Positions 13,817 through 21,906 of a stretch of DNA of 30,897 nucleotides are shown in pieces (the stretch's first letter is position 1; each line of letters starts with the position of its first letter). Under the pieces are notes generated by a model that searched no databases, was not told where the DNA came from, and worked only from the letters and a program-made list of their open reading frames with translations. Source of the stretch: a bacterium (GTDB lineage: Bacteria > Gemmatimonadota > Glassbacteria > GWA2-58-10); contig JAJFUG010000179.1 in the NCBI GenBank assembly GCA_021372515.1, forward strand, positions 1 through 30,897, given 5' to 3'. A program made the translations under genes and the position numbers.

Positions 13817-14053
13817 TCAGGCCTCTTCCAGGGTGCCGTCGTCCTGGATTCGAGGGGGTCTGCGACCGAACAGTGGCGAAACCTGACGGTGGTATTCCTT
13901 CACCTTCTCCACCACCGCGGCGACATCTTCCAGCACGATGTACTTTTTGCCGGAAGTCAGGGCGATGATGGTGTCGGGCGTGGATTCGACATACTCGATC
14001 AAATCAGCGTTGAGTACAATCTTGCCGCCGTTGAGCCTTGTCACTTCGATCAT
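13817..14053 (-). CDS. flbD: Small flagellar protein FlbD
   Basis: The 78-residue protein begins MIEVTRLNGGKIVLNADLIE and continues with a VESTPDTIIALTSGKKYIVLED core, the full pattern of the FlbD family (small beta-rich protein found between flgE and motA in spirochaetes, Firmicutes and others). Its role is not firmly established; it is unrelated to the Caulobacter NtrC-type regulator also called FlbD. Length is normal, with a slightly long charged C-terminus (FGRRPPRIQDDGTLEEA). A GGGGG-containing site precedes the ATG. It is the first gene after the flgE terminator and so probably the first gene of the motor/switch transcription unit. Confidence 0.93.
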   Translation of the reverse strand: MIEVTRLNGGKIVLNADLIEYVESTPDTIIALTSGKKYIVLEDVAAVVEKVKEYHRQVSPLFGRRPPRIQDDGTLEEA

Positions 14054-14404
14054 TTTCCGCCCCCGTTGCGGCGCCTGCTAAGTAAAATCGGCAGATTACC
14101 GGTATAAGTGGAATCGTATTTCGGTTCATTCCCGGCGAAACGCCCCTTGCGCAGCTGTTACAGCCGACTGGAAAGTCGTTCCGCCCTGCTTCGATAAAGC
14201 AAAAAACATACCACCGGCATCACCCGGCACGCGGTTGTCCCCCGAGGATCTCATTCTCCTTGGAAAAGTGCGTTGATTTCTCATAACATCCTGAATAGTA
14301 ACCTGTTACCCAACTAAAGAATATAAGCGGAGGTCACGGTAAAAGCAAGCCATAACCGGTTGGCAGGAATATACCCACCCCAGGGTGGAGTCTTTTTCCA
14401 AGTG
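14054..14404. other. Intergenic region between flbD and the flgE terminator
   Basis: About 350 bp, less GC-rich than the genes around it. It contains the candidate minus-strand promoter at 14320-14348 and a small plus-strand hairpin with a T-run at 14375-14396 (CCACC/GGTGG, then TCTTTTT), which has no plus-strand gene to serve. I see no convincing open frame. Its length and composition suggest a leader of roughly 260 bases before flbD. Confidence 0.6.
14320..14348 (-). promoter_or_regulatory. Candidate promoter of the flbD-motAB-fliLM-fliY-fliO unit
   Basis: On the minus strand TTGCTT (14348-14343), a 17-base spacer and TATATT (14325-14320). The -10 box matches at five of six positions; the -35 box is weaker. 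It lies just after the flgE terminator. No sigma-28 or sigma-54 pattern was found here. Confidence 0.5.
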
Positions 14405-14448
14405 CGGGGAAAACAAAGGGGGGGGGCGCGAACGGATCGCGTCCCCCC
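14405..14448 (-). terminator. Intrinsic terminator after flgE
   Basis: On the minus strand a 12-bp stem (14448-14437 with 14431-14420, one G-U pair) closes a 5-base loop and is followed by the rest of a C-run and TTTGTTTT (14417-14410). It begins 30 bases past the flgE stop. The plus strand carries nine G residues at 14418-14426. Confidence 0.8.
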
Positions 14449-14478
14449 TGTCTTCAGGCGCTCAGCCGGTCAGGCGGC

Positions 14479-17400
14479 TCAGCGGGTGAGGTTCACCACC
14501 TCCTGCAGCAGTGTGTCGGTGGAGGTGATAACCCTGGCGTTGGCCTGGAAAGCGCGCTGGGTGGTGATCATGTTGGCGAACTCGGCCGAGGTGTCCACGT
14601 TGGAGCTTTCGAGGAACCCGCTGGAGATGGTGCCCTGGATGTTGGTCTGGGCCTCGCCGATCAGCGCGGTGCCCGAGTTGGCCGACTCCTGGAAGTTGTT
14701 GTTGCCTTCCTTGATCAGACCGCCCGGATTGTTGAAACTGCCGAGGACGATTTTGCCGAGGGTCTTGGTGACGCCGTTGGAGAAGACGCCGGTAATCTGT
14801 CCGCCCTCATCGATCTCGAGCGAGCTGAGCTTGCCCGAGGCGAAACCATCCTGGTTGGCTATGATCGCGGTCGAGGAGCCGCGGAACTGCGTCAGGCCGT
14901 CGAAACCGCCGATGGTGCCCATGTCCAGGGCCAACTCGACGCGGTCGGCGCCGTTGTTGGGATCGAAACCGAATGTGGCGCTGCGGTCACGCACCGAGAA
15001 CCCCTGCAGACTGCCGTCCGGGTTGAATATCACGGTGCCCTGGTTGCCGGTGAGCGAGGTCTCGTTCTTGGTCATCTTGACTTCCCAGTTCCACTGCCCC
15101 GGGACATCGGTCACGATGGCGTTGGCGCCCTGCTGGAGGGTGCGGAAATTCTCGGCCAGGCGGAACGGATAACTGGGCGTGGTCTCGCGCGGATTGTCCG
15201 GGTTGTCCTCAAAAGTGATATTGATCGCGGAGAGGGAAGACCCGGCCTCGTCATCAGTCAGAACGATCTGGCCGCGGGAATTGATCGAGGCCGTGGACCC
15301 GGTCCCGTTGCCGCCAGACAGCTTGGATTCGTACAGGATGTTGATCTCGTCCAGCACGTTCTGCACCGTGGTCGGATTGACCCCACCCTCGATTGTCACC
15401 GTGCGGCTGATCGGCAGACCCTTGGTGTTGGTGCCGGTGATACGGATCAGGTCGCCGGCGCGCGGCTGAGCGTCACCCATTATCGGGTTCTCAGGGTCGG
15501 TGTTGTTGACACTCCACAGGTCGGTGACCGCGCTCGTGACAGTCGAGGGATCCACGGCCTGGAGAGCATAGGGGCTGGAACTCGGGTCCTGGCTCGCAAT
15601 CATCAGCGGGTAGGCGGTGGAGATCAGCTTGCTTTCGACCGCCGGCAGTTCCTGGGTGCTCTTGTTGAAAGTGACCACCATGTTGTGGTTCTCGCCGAAC
15701 GAATCGAAAACCGTGATCGAGGCAATGTGGCTGCCGGCATCGCGGCCTTCCTGGGTCAGCGAGAACGCGGACAGGGCGATGGAGCTGGTGGCGTTGCCGT
15801 TGTCCGAGATGTTGTTGAAGTCTTTCTCATTGCCGGGTATCCCGTCCAGGGCCAGCTCGTTCTGATCGTTGAAGCCCAGGGCGTCGAAAATATCAACGCC
15901 GCCGACCGGCACCGCCTGTGTGCCGCGCAGGACGGAAATCTGCGCCGCGGGACGGTTGGTGAGGAACTTGACCGCCGCAGCACCCTGGCTGAAATCGACC
16001 GTGGCGGTGACCTCACCGCTCAGGTCGGCGTTCGAGTTGATCGCCGCGTTCAAACCGGCCACCAGGGACTCCACATCCGGATAGACCGCCGGAGCGAGAG
16101 AGACCGTGCGGGCCGGGTCGTCATTGATCTGGATCCGGAACTGGTTGGTCGACTTCAAGGTGGTCAGGTTGAGACCGCCCTGGCCGACACCGTTGCCCTG
16201 CTCCCCGCTGGTGAACCCGAGGTCGGTCACCGTGGTCTGATCGCCGACGGGCACGGCTTTGATAGTCAAGAAATCGCTGGGGCTGGTGGTGGTCAGGCGG
16301 ATGCCGCCTTCCGGGGTGGCCACTGCGGCCACAGTGCCGGCCAGCTCGAGATCGTTGTTGATGCCGCGGTTGACCGCGTCCACCACTTCGCTCAGGTTCT
16401 CGTAGATCCCGTCGCCGTTCGGGTCGGCGCCGATGGTGATCACGTTGTCACGGCCGCTGTCCACGCCACCCACGGCGATGGAAAGCTGGCGCGGGAACTG
16501 GGTGCCCTGGGTATCCGCGGTGAAACGGAAGCCGCCGGTATGGGTTTCGCTGTTATAGGGGGTGATATTGAGCGAAGGGCCCACAATGGAGGCAGTGGAC
16601 TCGGGCAGGAAAGTGTCCTGGATCGTGTTGCCCAGCACCGAGGCGCTGCGGGCGTCTTCCTCGAAGGCCAGCGAGATGGAGGTCTGGCTGGCGCCGGCGG
16701 AGTCGTCCACCAGCACGATGTTGCCGTTGGGATCGATCGAGGCGGTCACGCCGGAGAAAGCGTTGTTGACCACATTGACCAGGCTGGCCAGCGTGGTCCC
16801 GTCACGCGCCACGGTGGAGCCGTCTGTCAACAGCTCGGTGCCTGTGCCGTAACGGAAAACCGCCGAGACGATCGTACCGTCCGGGTTCGTGCCGTTGATC
16901 TTGATCCGGTCGCCCTCGTCCAACTGGTTGATGGTCTGGGACAGGTCGTTGATGTCGGTCACGCCGCTGGCCACCTGACCGGTGGCGCGGATTCTGAACG
17001 GCACCGCGGTGGTCAGGGTCTTGGCCAGCACGCCGGAGTCGGCGTCCAGGTTGTCCTTGAAACCGACGCGCGTGGAGAACTTGGCCGGAGTGGTCAGGCC
17101 CAGAGGCACCAAGATATCCTCGATCGGGGCGCCGGAGGGGATCACGCCGCCGGTGTTGGCCAGCCGTCCCTGCACCACGTAGCCGGTGCTGTTCTGCACC
17201 AGCGCGCCGTCACCGTCGAACTGGAAAGCGCCGGCGCGGGTGTAGAGCCTGCGCTGGCCGTCCCGCACCACGAAGAACCCGTCACCCTGGATCGCCAGGT
17301 CGGTGGTGACTCCGGTGGCTTCGAGCGTGCCCTGGCCGAACAGGTTGTCGATGCTGGAGACACCCACACCCAGGCCGTAGGCCACCGGGTTGATGCCGCC

Positions 17401-17586
17401 GACCGAACCCTCGATCGGGCGCTTGGCCTCGGAGATTGTCTGAACGAGAAACTCGTTGAAATTCGCCCGCGAGGACTTGAAGCCCACGGTGTTGACATTG
17501 GCGATGTTGTTGCCGATCACGCTCAGCCGGATGCTGTTGGCCTGGAGACCGGAAACGCCGGTGAAAAGCGTACTCTGCAAGCTCAT
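14479..17586 (-). CDS. flgE: Flagellar hook protein FlgE, greatly enlarged (1035 aa)
   Basis: The N-terminus MSLQSTLFTGVSGLQANSIR with IGNNIANVNTVGFKSSR is the flagellar rod/hook signature; GDGFFVV (101-107) and the C-terminal ending SSNVDTSAEFANMITTQRAF...EVVNLTR complete the D0/D1 core found in all hook proteins. The core accounts for roughly 400 residues. The remainder consists of inserted surface domains, including two copies of one module (225-310 and 711-794) and two of another (about 361-458 and 482-572), which resemble hook-IN-type repeats. E. coli FlgE has 402 residues, so this hook would have a much thicker outer shell. GGAGGT lies seven bases before the ATG. It follows flgD by 104 bp and ends at a strong terminator. 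Confidence 0.96.
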   Translation of the reverse strand: MSLQSTLFTGVSGLQANSIRLSVIGNNIANVNTVGFKSSRANFNEFLVQTISEAKRPIEGSVGGINPVAYGLGVGVSSIDNLFGQGTLEATGVTTDLAIQGDGFFVVRDGQRRLYTRAGAFQFDGDGALVQNSTGYVVQGRLANTGGVIPSGAPIEDILVPLGLTTPAKFSTRVGFKDNLDADSGVLAKTLTTAVPFRIRATGQVASGVTDINDLSQTINQLDEGDRIKINGTNPDGTIVSAVFRYGTGTELLTDGSTVARDGTTLASLVNVVNNAFSGVTASIDPNGNIVLVDDSAGASQTSISLAFEEDARSASVLGNTIQDTFLPESTASIVGPSLNITPYNSETHTGGFRFTADTQGTQFPRQLSIAVGGVDSGRDNVITIGADPNGDGIYENLSEVVDAVNRGINNDLELAGTVAAVATPEGGIRLTTTSPSDFLTIKAVPVGDQTTVTDLGFTSGEQGNGVGQGGLNLTTLKSTNQFRIQINDDPARTVSLAPAVYPDVESLVAGLNAAINSNADLSGEVTATVDFSQGAAAVKFLTNRPAAQISVLRGTQAVPVGGVDIFDALGFNDQNELALDGIPGNEKDFNNISDNGNATSSIALSAFSLTQEGRDAGSHIASITVFDSFGENHNMVVTFNKSTQELPAVESKLISTAYPLMIASQDPSSSPYALQAVDPSTVTSAVTDLWSVNNTDPENPIMGDAQPRAGDLIRITGTNTKGLPISRTVTIEGGVNPTTVQNVLDEINILYESKLSGGNGTGSTASINSRGQIVLTDDEAGSSLSAINITFEDNPDNPRETTPSYPFRLAENFRTLQQGANAIVTDVPGQWNWEVKMTKNETSLTGNQGTVIFNPDGSLQGFSVRDRSATFGFDPNNGADRVELALDMGTIGGFDGLTQFRGSSTAIIANQDGFASGKLSSLEIDEGGQITGVFSNGVTKTLGKIVLGSFNNPGGLIKEGNNNFQESANSGTALIGEAQTNIQGTISSGFLESSNVDTSAEFANMITTQRAFQANARVITSTDTLLQEVVNLTR

Positions 17587-17690
17587 CTTTCGACCTCCGT
17601 GTCACTGGAGCACAGCCGCGTCTCAGGCGGCGGCCCGGGGTTGATTTATATGTATCGTCCCAAGTTTCTGTTTTGAATCCGCAGTCAGTT

Positions 17691-18395
17691 TTATTCCAAA
17701 GAGCCGGGGTCCAGCACATCGAACACGTTTTCGAGCGAAACCATTTTCTCGCCCAGCATCAGGAAGGGTTGGTTGTCCACATAGCGCACGCCGGTCACCC
17801 GGCCGGACATGAAAGTCGTGGCATCGACCGTCTGGCCCTCGGAATCCGTGGCCTCGACCTTGACATAGTAAATGCCCTCGTTGCAGGTGTCGCCCTGGTC
17901 GTCCTTGCCGTCCCAGGCAACCTCCGAGCCGCCCTTGGGCTGCCCGCTCAAGTCCAGGGAGCGCACCTCTGCGCCCGTGCTGTCGTAAATGTGCACTGTG
18001 GTTTCGGAACTTGTGTTTTCGAGGTGGAACTGGATCGTGGTTTCATTCTCGCCGTCGAACAGCACCTGGTCTCCCACGGCGTTGATCTCCCTGCCGATGA
18101 AGCCGGCGGCCACGCTGTTGTTGATGAACTTGCCGAGCGCGGTGGTGCCTTCCAGGTTCTTGGAAAGCGTATCGTTCATCTCGGTGAGCTGCTCCAGGCT
18201 GGAGAACTGGGCGAGCTGGGCCGAGAATTCCTGGTTGTCGGCCGGGTTGAGCGGGTCCTGATTCTGGAGCTGGGTGACAAGCAGCTTGAGGAAATCATCC
18301 TTGGACGTTTTGCCCTTGTTCTCGACATCCTCGATCCCGCTCTTGGTCTTGGCCCATTCGGGCAGACTGTTCTGAGAATCGGTCACCTGCATCAT
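17691..18395 (-). CDS. flgD: Flagellar hook-capping protein FlgD
   Basis: This 234-residue protein has the conserved FlgD N-terminal region, DDFLKLLVTQLQNQDPLNP followed by ADNQEFSAQLAQFSSLEQL (residues 33-71). A Tudor/Ig-like pair of domains follows, with the characteristic VAWDGKDDQGD...GIYYVKVEA stretch (about 159-185). FlgD caps the growing hook and lets FlgE subunits fold in place. It is normal in length, so the enlargement of FlgE and FliK is not shared by the cap. AAGGAG precedes the ATG at eight bases. It lies between fliK (27-bp gap) and flgE, matching the hook-assembly gene order of many non-enteric bacteria. Confidence 0.96.
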   Translation of the reverse strand: MMQVTDSQNSLPEWAKTKSGIEDVENKGKTSKDDFLKLLVTQLQNQDPLNPADNQEFSAQLAQFSSLEQLTEMNDTLSKNLEGTTALGKFINNSVAAGFIGREINAVGDQVLFDGENETTIQFHLENTSSETTVHIYDSTGAEVRSLDLSGQPKGGSEVAWDGKDDQGDTCNEGIYYVKVEATDSEGQTVDATTFMSGRVTGVRYVDNQPFLMLGEKMVSLENVFDVLDPGSLE

Positions 18396-18422
18396 GGCGA
18401 GTTCTCCTTCCCCGGGAGGCCC

Positions 18423-21400
18423 TCAGGCCACCCATTCCACCGTATTGTAGCCGAGATTTTTCGGCGACTGTATATCTTCAGGTTCGGTTGCATCCGGCGC
18501 GAGGCTGTCCGCTTCCCCGTTCTGGTTCCAGAGGGCGGAGCCGTGCTGGCCGCGCCACGACCCGTCCCGCCCGCCGGCGGTCTGCTGCTGGCCCTGGTCC
18601 TGGCGCACGTCCACGTTGAATTTCTCCACCCGCAGGCCCTGCTCGGCCAGCGAATCTTTCAGCCGCTGCAGGCTGTTCTCGATGATCGAGCGGGCCTCGT
18701 GGCTTTCCACCTGGATCCGGGCGGTCACACCGTGGTTGTCGTCCACGCTCAGGTGCACCCGCATGCTGCCCAGGCTGTCGGGCTCCAGCTTGATCCGTAT
18801 CTCGCTCGTGCCGCCGACAGTGGTCAGGCGGGCGGCGGAGGAAAGCTTTTCCAGCACCTCGGCCTGGTTGACCAGGTTGAGGGCGCGCGCGGCCGGAGTG
18901 GACGGGGCTTCTTTCACAGCCTCAGCCGGACGGGCCGTGCTCAGCTCGCTGCGGAAAGCCTCCGGCGCGGAGTCGGCGGTCTGAACACCGGTGGCGGCGA
19001 GCTTGACCAACCCCGGTTTGCCCTCGCCGGACTCACTGTCACGCTTTCCCTGCCCGCCGCTGGAGATGGACTCGACTGTCGCCCCCAGGGCCTGGGCGTT
19101 CGCGGCCACCTGGCCGGCGGCCAGGGAGCGGGAGTCCTGATTGTGCGCGGTGTGGCTCTGCGCGGCGTTTCGTCCGGCATAGGCCTGGATGGCCTGCTGG
19201 TGCGGGGCCGAGGCCTGGGCCTTCACCGCGGTCGTGGCGCTGGAATCGACCAGTTGCACCGGGATCGAAATCTTTTCCTGAGTTGTATTCGGAGTGTCCG
19301 CCTTATGCGCCTCCGGAGCGGTCTGTACGGCGACCGGAGTGGACTGGGCTTGTTTCGGGGTTTCACGGCCTGGGGTCACGGCCTCGGGCTGAGCGGCGCC
19401 GGCCTTGCCGGCGGGGACGGCGGCAGTCTGCGGATCGGCGGCCGCGGTCTCGGGAGCGGCCAGCACGGCCGGGGCCTTCGTCTGAGCGGCCTCAACCGGC
19501 TGCTGGGCCGCGGCTGCGTCCGGTACCGACGGCACGGTCGAAGGCTGGGAAGTCAGTCCCGGGGCGGGCGTTTTCACAACCGCGTCCGGGGAGGCCTCGG
19601 CTGGCGCCGCAGGGGTATCGCCGCTGCTGTCCGCAACCGGCAGGTCGACCAGAACCGGAGCGGCCTGTTCTGCTGACGGGGCGGCAAGCTGGGGCTGCGT
19701 TGCGGTGTCCTGACTCTCCGCGGCCTGGGCCTGCTGCGGCTGGTCCGCGACCAGGAGATCGAGCATGGCGTGGGCGGCCGCCAGGAACGGGCGGTTCTCG
19801 GTGCCGGTCCCGGCCTTGTCTTCCTGACCGGCGGGTTTAGCCTTGGACTCGTCCTTTTCCTCAGCCTGCGGTTCCACCGAAGGCGGGTATTTCTCCAGGA
19901 CGGCGATCAGTTCCTGCAGTGTCTGTACCAGCGAGCCGCGCTGCTTGTCCGTGGAGGCCGCGGCCGGAGCGGAGGACGTTTCGGCCTGGGCGGCCGGAGC
20001 GGCCGGAGCAGCCGGGGCGGCTGTGGACTGGGTGTCGCCCTCGCCGCTGTCCGCACCCGAGACAGCCCCATCCTGCGTAGCTACAGATTTGTTCCCGGCC
20101 AGCTCGCGCAGCAGTTCGAGAAGAGCGGTCAAGCCGTTTGCCGTCTGTAAAGAACCATCCTTTGTATCTTTATCGGCGGGCTGGCCGGGGGTCATTCCGG
20201 TAAGAAGGGAATCGAGGGCGGCCTGACGCTCCTGGTCGGAAAGGTTGTCCAGGGCGCCCAGGCTGCGGGCCAGGGACTGGACATCCAGGCCCTCGCCGGA
20301 GCCGTTCAGCGCGGATTGTATGTCGGGCTGTCCGGCCAGGAACTGGGCGAGCATATGGCAGAGCACGACCAGCGAGGCCAGGACCTCATGCAAGTCCTCG
20401 TCCTTCTTGCCCGCCTCGTTGTTCTCATCCTCGGCGGGCTTGGTCTTGTCGACATTTTCCTCATCCTTGTGGGTCAGCTTGGCCTCCAGAGCCTCCAACA
20501 GTTTCCCGAAACCCGTCAGCGGGTTTTTCTGCAGCTCGGTGGCATCCACCTCGGCGTCCGCGCCGACCAGCTTGGCGGCCTCGGAGACCAGGTTGCGCAG
20601 ACGCTGGAGCAACTCCTGGTAGCCCGTGCCCTCTGTCTTGCCGGAGCTGTCCTGCAGGCTCAGGCTGAGCGCGGCCAGAAGGATGCTGTACAATTCCTCG
20701 ATAAGGTCGGCCGGGTCGGGCAGCTCGGTGTCCTGGTCCGACTCGTCCGTGGCGCCGCCGGTGGCGGCGGCCTGGCCGGTCTGCTCTACCGGGACCTCGG
20801 CCAGAAGGCCGGAGTTGAACTGCAGGACCAGGTCGGAAGAGGCGGCGGGGGCGGAGCTATCAGCGGACGGCGCGCCCTGCGCCAGCGGAGCCGGCATCAG
20901 CAGGGCCTGGGTCGTTTTCACCTGGCCGTCCTGCCCGCCGACCAGCACCACCGGCACGGCCGAGGGCGCGCTCTGGCCGTTCAGCATCGAGGTGAGAAGC
21001 TGGAGGTCCTCGGGCGCGACCAGGAATGTGACCGAGGTGCGGCCCGCATCCAGCGAAACCCCGGCGGCCTGAAGCACGGACAGCTGGTCGCTGCTGAGGC
21101 TGGCCGGGTCGATGGCCACGGTTAATTTCTGCATGCCGGAGTCGGTCAACTGCTGCACGACCGCCGCGACGGTCTGGGCGGCCTGCGCGCCGTCGGCCTG
21201 GACCAGCACGGCGGAGCCTGTCACCGGGTCGACCGGGACAGCCAGCAGGCTGCCAGCCACCGCGCTGCCGAGACCGGACGGCATCTGTGTGTCTGAGGAA
21301 GTGGAGGCCGGGGCGCTCATGCCGAGCATGCCCCCGAACATCTCGCGGAAAGCGCTGTCCCCCTCCGCTCCGGCCGCACCGGAGGTGGGGGCGCTGGCGG

Positions 21401-21449
21401 CCGCGTTCTGCGGCGCCACGATCTGGGAAACTGGCAGGCAGTTGAACAT
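18423..21449 (-). CDS. fliK: Flagellar hook-length control protein FliK, very long (1008 aa)
   Basis: The last 145 residues hold the Flg_hook (FliK C-terminal) domain: EIRIKLEPDSLGSMRVHLSV (about 883-902), with the family's L-x-P-x-x-LG-x-(L/M)-x-V pattern, then helices through EKFNVDV. This domain switches the export gate by binding FlhB. The preceding 860 residues are rich in Ala, Pro, Gln, Ser and Glu, as expected of an extended ruler. E. coli FliK has 375-405 residues. If the ruler model holds, the extra length could set a longer hook or reflect a more folded ruler. It is first in the hook unit, behind a sigma-54 promoter. ATG 21449 has GGGAAG rather far upstream. Confidence 0.93.
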   Translation of the reverse strand: MFNCLPVSQIVAPQNAAASAPTSGAAGAEGDSAFREMFGGMLGMSAPASTSSDTQMPSGLGSAVAGSLLAVPVDPVTGSAVLVQADGAQAAQTVAAVVQQLTDSGMQKLTVAIDPASLSSDQLSVLQAAGVSLDAGRTSVTFLVAPEDLQLLTSMLNGQSAPSAVPVVLVGGQDGQVKTTQALLMPAPLAQGAPSADSSAPAASSDLVLQFNSGLLAEVPVEQTGQAAATGGATDESDQDTELPDPADLIEELYSILLAALSLSLQDSSGKTEGTGYQELLQRLRNLVSEAAKLVGADAEVDATELQKNPLTGFGKLLEALEAKLTHKDEENVDKTKPAEDENNEAGKKDEDLHEVLASLVVLCHMLAQFLAGQPDIQSALNGSGEGLDVQSLARSLGALDNLSDQERQAALDSLLTGMTPGQPADKDTKDGSLQTANGLTALLELLRELAGNKSVATQDGAVSGADSGEGDTQSTAAPAAPAAPAAQAETSSAPAAASTDKQRGSLVQTLQELIAVLEKYPPSVEPQAEEKDESKAKPAGQEDKAGTGTENRPFLAAAHAMLDLLVADQPQQAQAAESQDTATQPQLAAPSAEQAAPVLVDLPVADSSGDTPAAPAEASPDAVVKTPAPGLTSQPSTVPSVPDAAAAQQPVEAAQTKAPAVLAAPETAAADPQTAAVPAGKAGAAQPEAVTPGRETPKQAQSTPVAVQTAPEAHKADTPNTTQEKISIPVQLVDSSATTAVKAQASAPHQQAIQAYAGRNAAQSHTAHNQDSRSLAAGQVAANAQALGATVESISSGGQGKRDSESGEGKPGLVKLAATGVQTADSAPEAFRSELSTARPAEAVKEAPSTPAARALNLVNQAEVLEKLSSAARLTTVGGTSEIRIKLEPDSLGSMRVHLSVDDNHGVTARIQVESHEARSIIENSLQRLKDSLAEQGLRVEKFNVDVRQDQGQQQTAGGRDGSWRGQHGSALWNQNGEADSLAPDATEPEDIQSPKNLGYNTVEWVA

Positions 21450-21515
21450 GTGGTAGTCTTTCTTCCCTGAAAGTTTGCTCCATCCATGTGCCTGAACTGG
21501 CTCAGCCCGGTATCG

Positions 21516-21530
21516 GCAAACCGTGTGCCA
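21516..21530 (-). promoter_or_regulatory. Sigma-54 promoter of the fliK-flgD-flgE unit
   Basis: On the minus strand TGGCAC (21530-21525), five bases, TTGC (21519-21516): an exact match to the sigma-54 -24/-12 consensus, with GG and GC ten bases apart. Transcription would start near 21505, about 55 bases before fliK. Sigma-54 control of hook genes is well known in other flagellar hierarchies. Confidence 0.85.
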
Positions 21531-21617
21531 GTCATCGCGCAGCCATGTCCACGGACGGCGCCCATGTTTTATTCCCCTGATTTACAATCAGTTACAAGTG
21601 CAGCACCTGCCATTAGC

Positions 21618-21630
21618 GGCAATTATTGCC
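21618..21630. promoter_or_regulatory. Candidate activator-binding palindrome upstream of the sigma-54 promoter
   Basis: GGCAAT-T-ATTGCC is a perfect 13-base palindrome about 95 bases upstream of the sigma-54 promoter, where enhancer-binding activators usually bind. It could equally be an operator for the divergent tamA gene. No activator gene is in the window. Confidence 0.4.
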
Positions 21631-21639
21631 ACTATTGAA

Positions 21640-21906
21640 TAATCGTTTTTATTTTTTGACAGAGATATTTTTGCCTGAATTTTCTGTACTTTTTTTCCAC
21701 TGTCCGCCCACCCGGGTCTCACCCGCCGGCAAGCCTCGAGGAAACCGTCCCGGGTGACGGGTGTATGTATTCAGTGCGTGGGGGGCGGACGGCCGCCCGA
21801 GCGCGCTCCTTGACCGCTCCGGCGTCAGAGAGTACCTTAATCTGTAATAACTGTCCAACAATCTGATTCGCAGAGATTTATCCTCAACTTGAGACTTTAG
21901 AACAGA
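21640..21906 (+). other. Structured leader/intergenic region before tamA
   Basis: T-rich from 21646 to 21698, then GC-rich. It holds interleaved inverted repeats (CACCCG at 21709 and 21720; CGGGTG at 21751 and 21758), a tight hairpin 21783-21798 (GGGCGG/CCGCCC) and a 10-base palindrome 21799-21808. The best promoter I can draw is TTGACC (21810-21815), 17 bases, TACCTT (21833-21838), which is weak. No open frame of note. Confidence 0.4.

Noticed and set aside
14375-14396. Plus-strand hairpin followed by a T-run
   Set aside because: It resembles a small terminator (5-bp stem, 4-base loop), but no plus-strand gene lies upstream that would need it.
15685-17676. A 663-codon open frame on the plus strand opposite flgE
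   Set aside because: It mirrors the GC-rich codon pattern of flgE on the other strand, is rich in His, Gly, Arg and Val without any recognisable motif, and lacks a ribosome binding site.
17673-19676. A 667-codon open frame on the plus strand opposite flgD and fliK
   Set aside because: It spans two well-supported genes on the minus strand, shows no domain and has antisense-type composition.
21655-21687. TTGACA at 21655 as a tamA promoter
   Set aside because: No acceptable -10 box lies 16-18 bases downstream.
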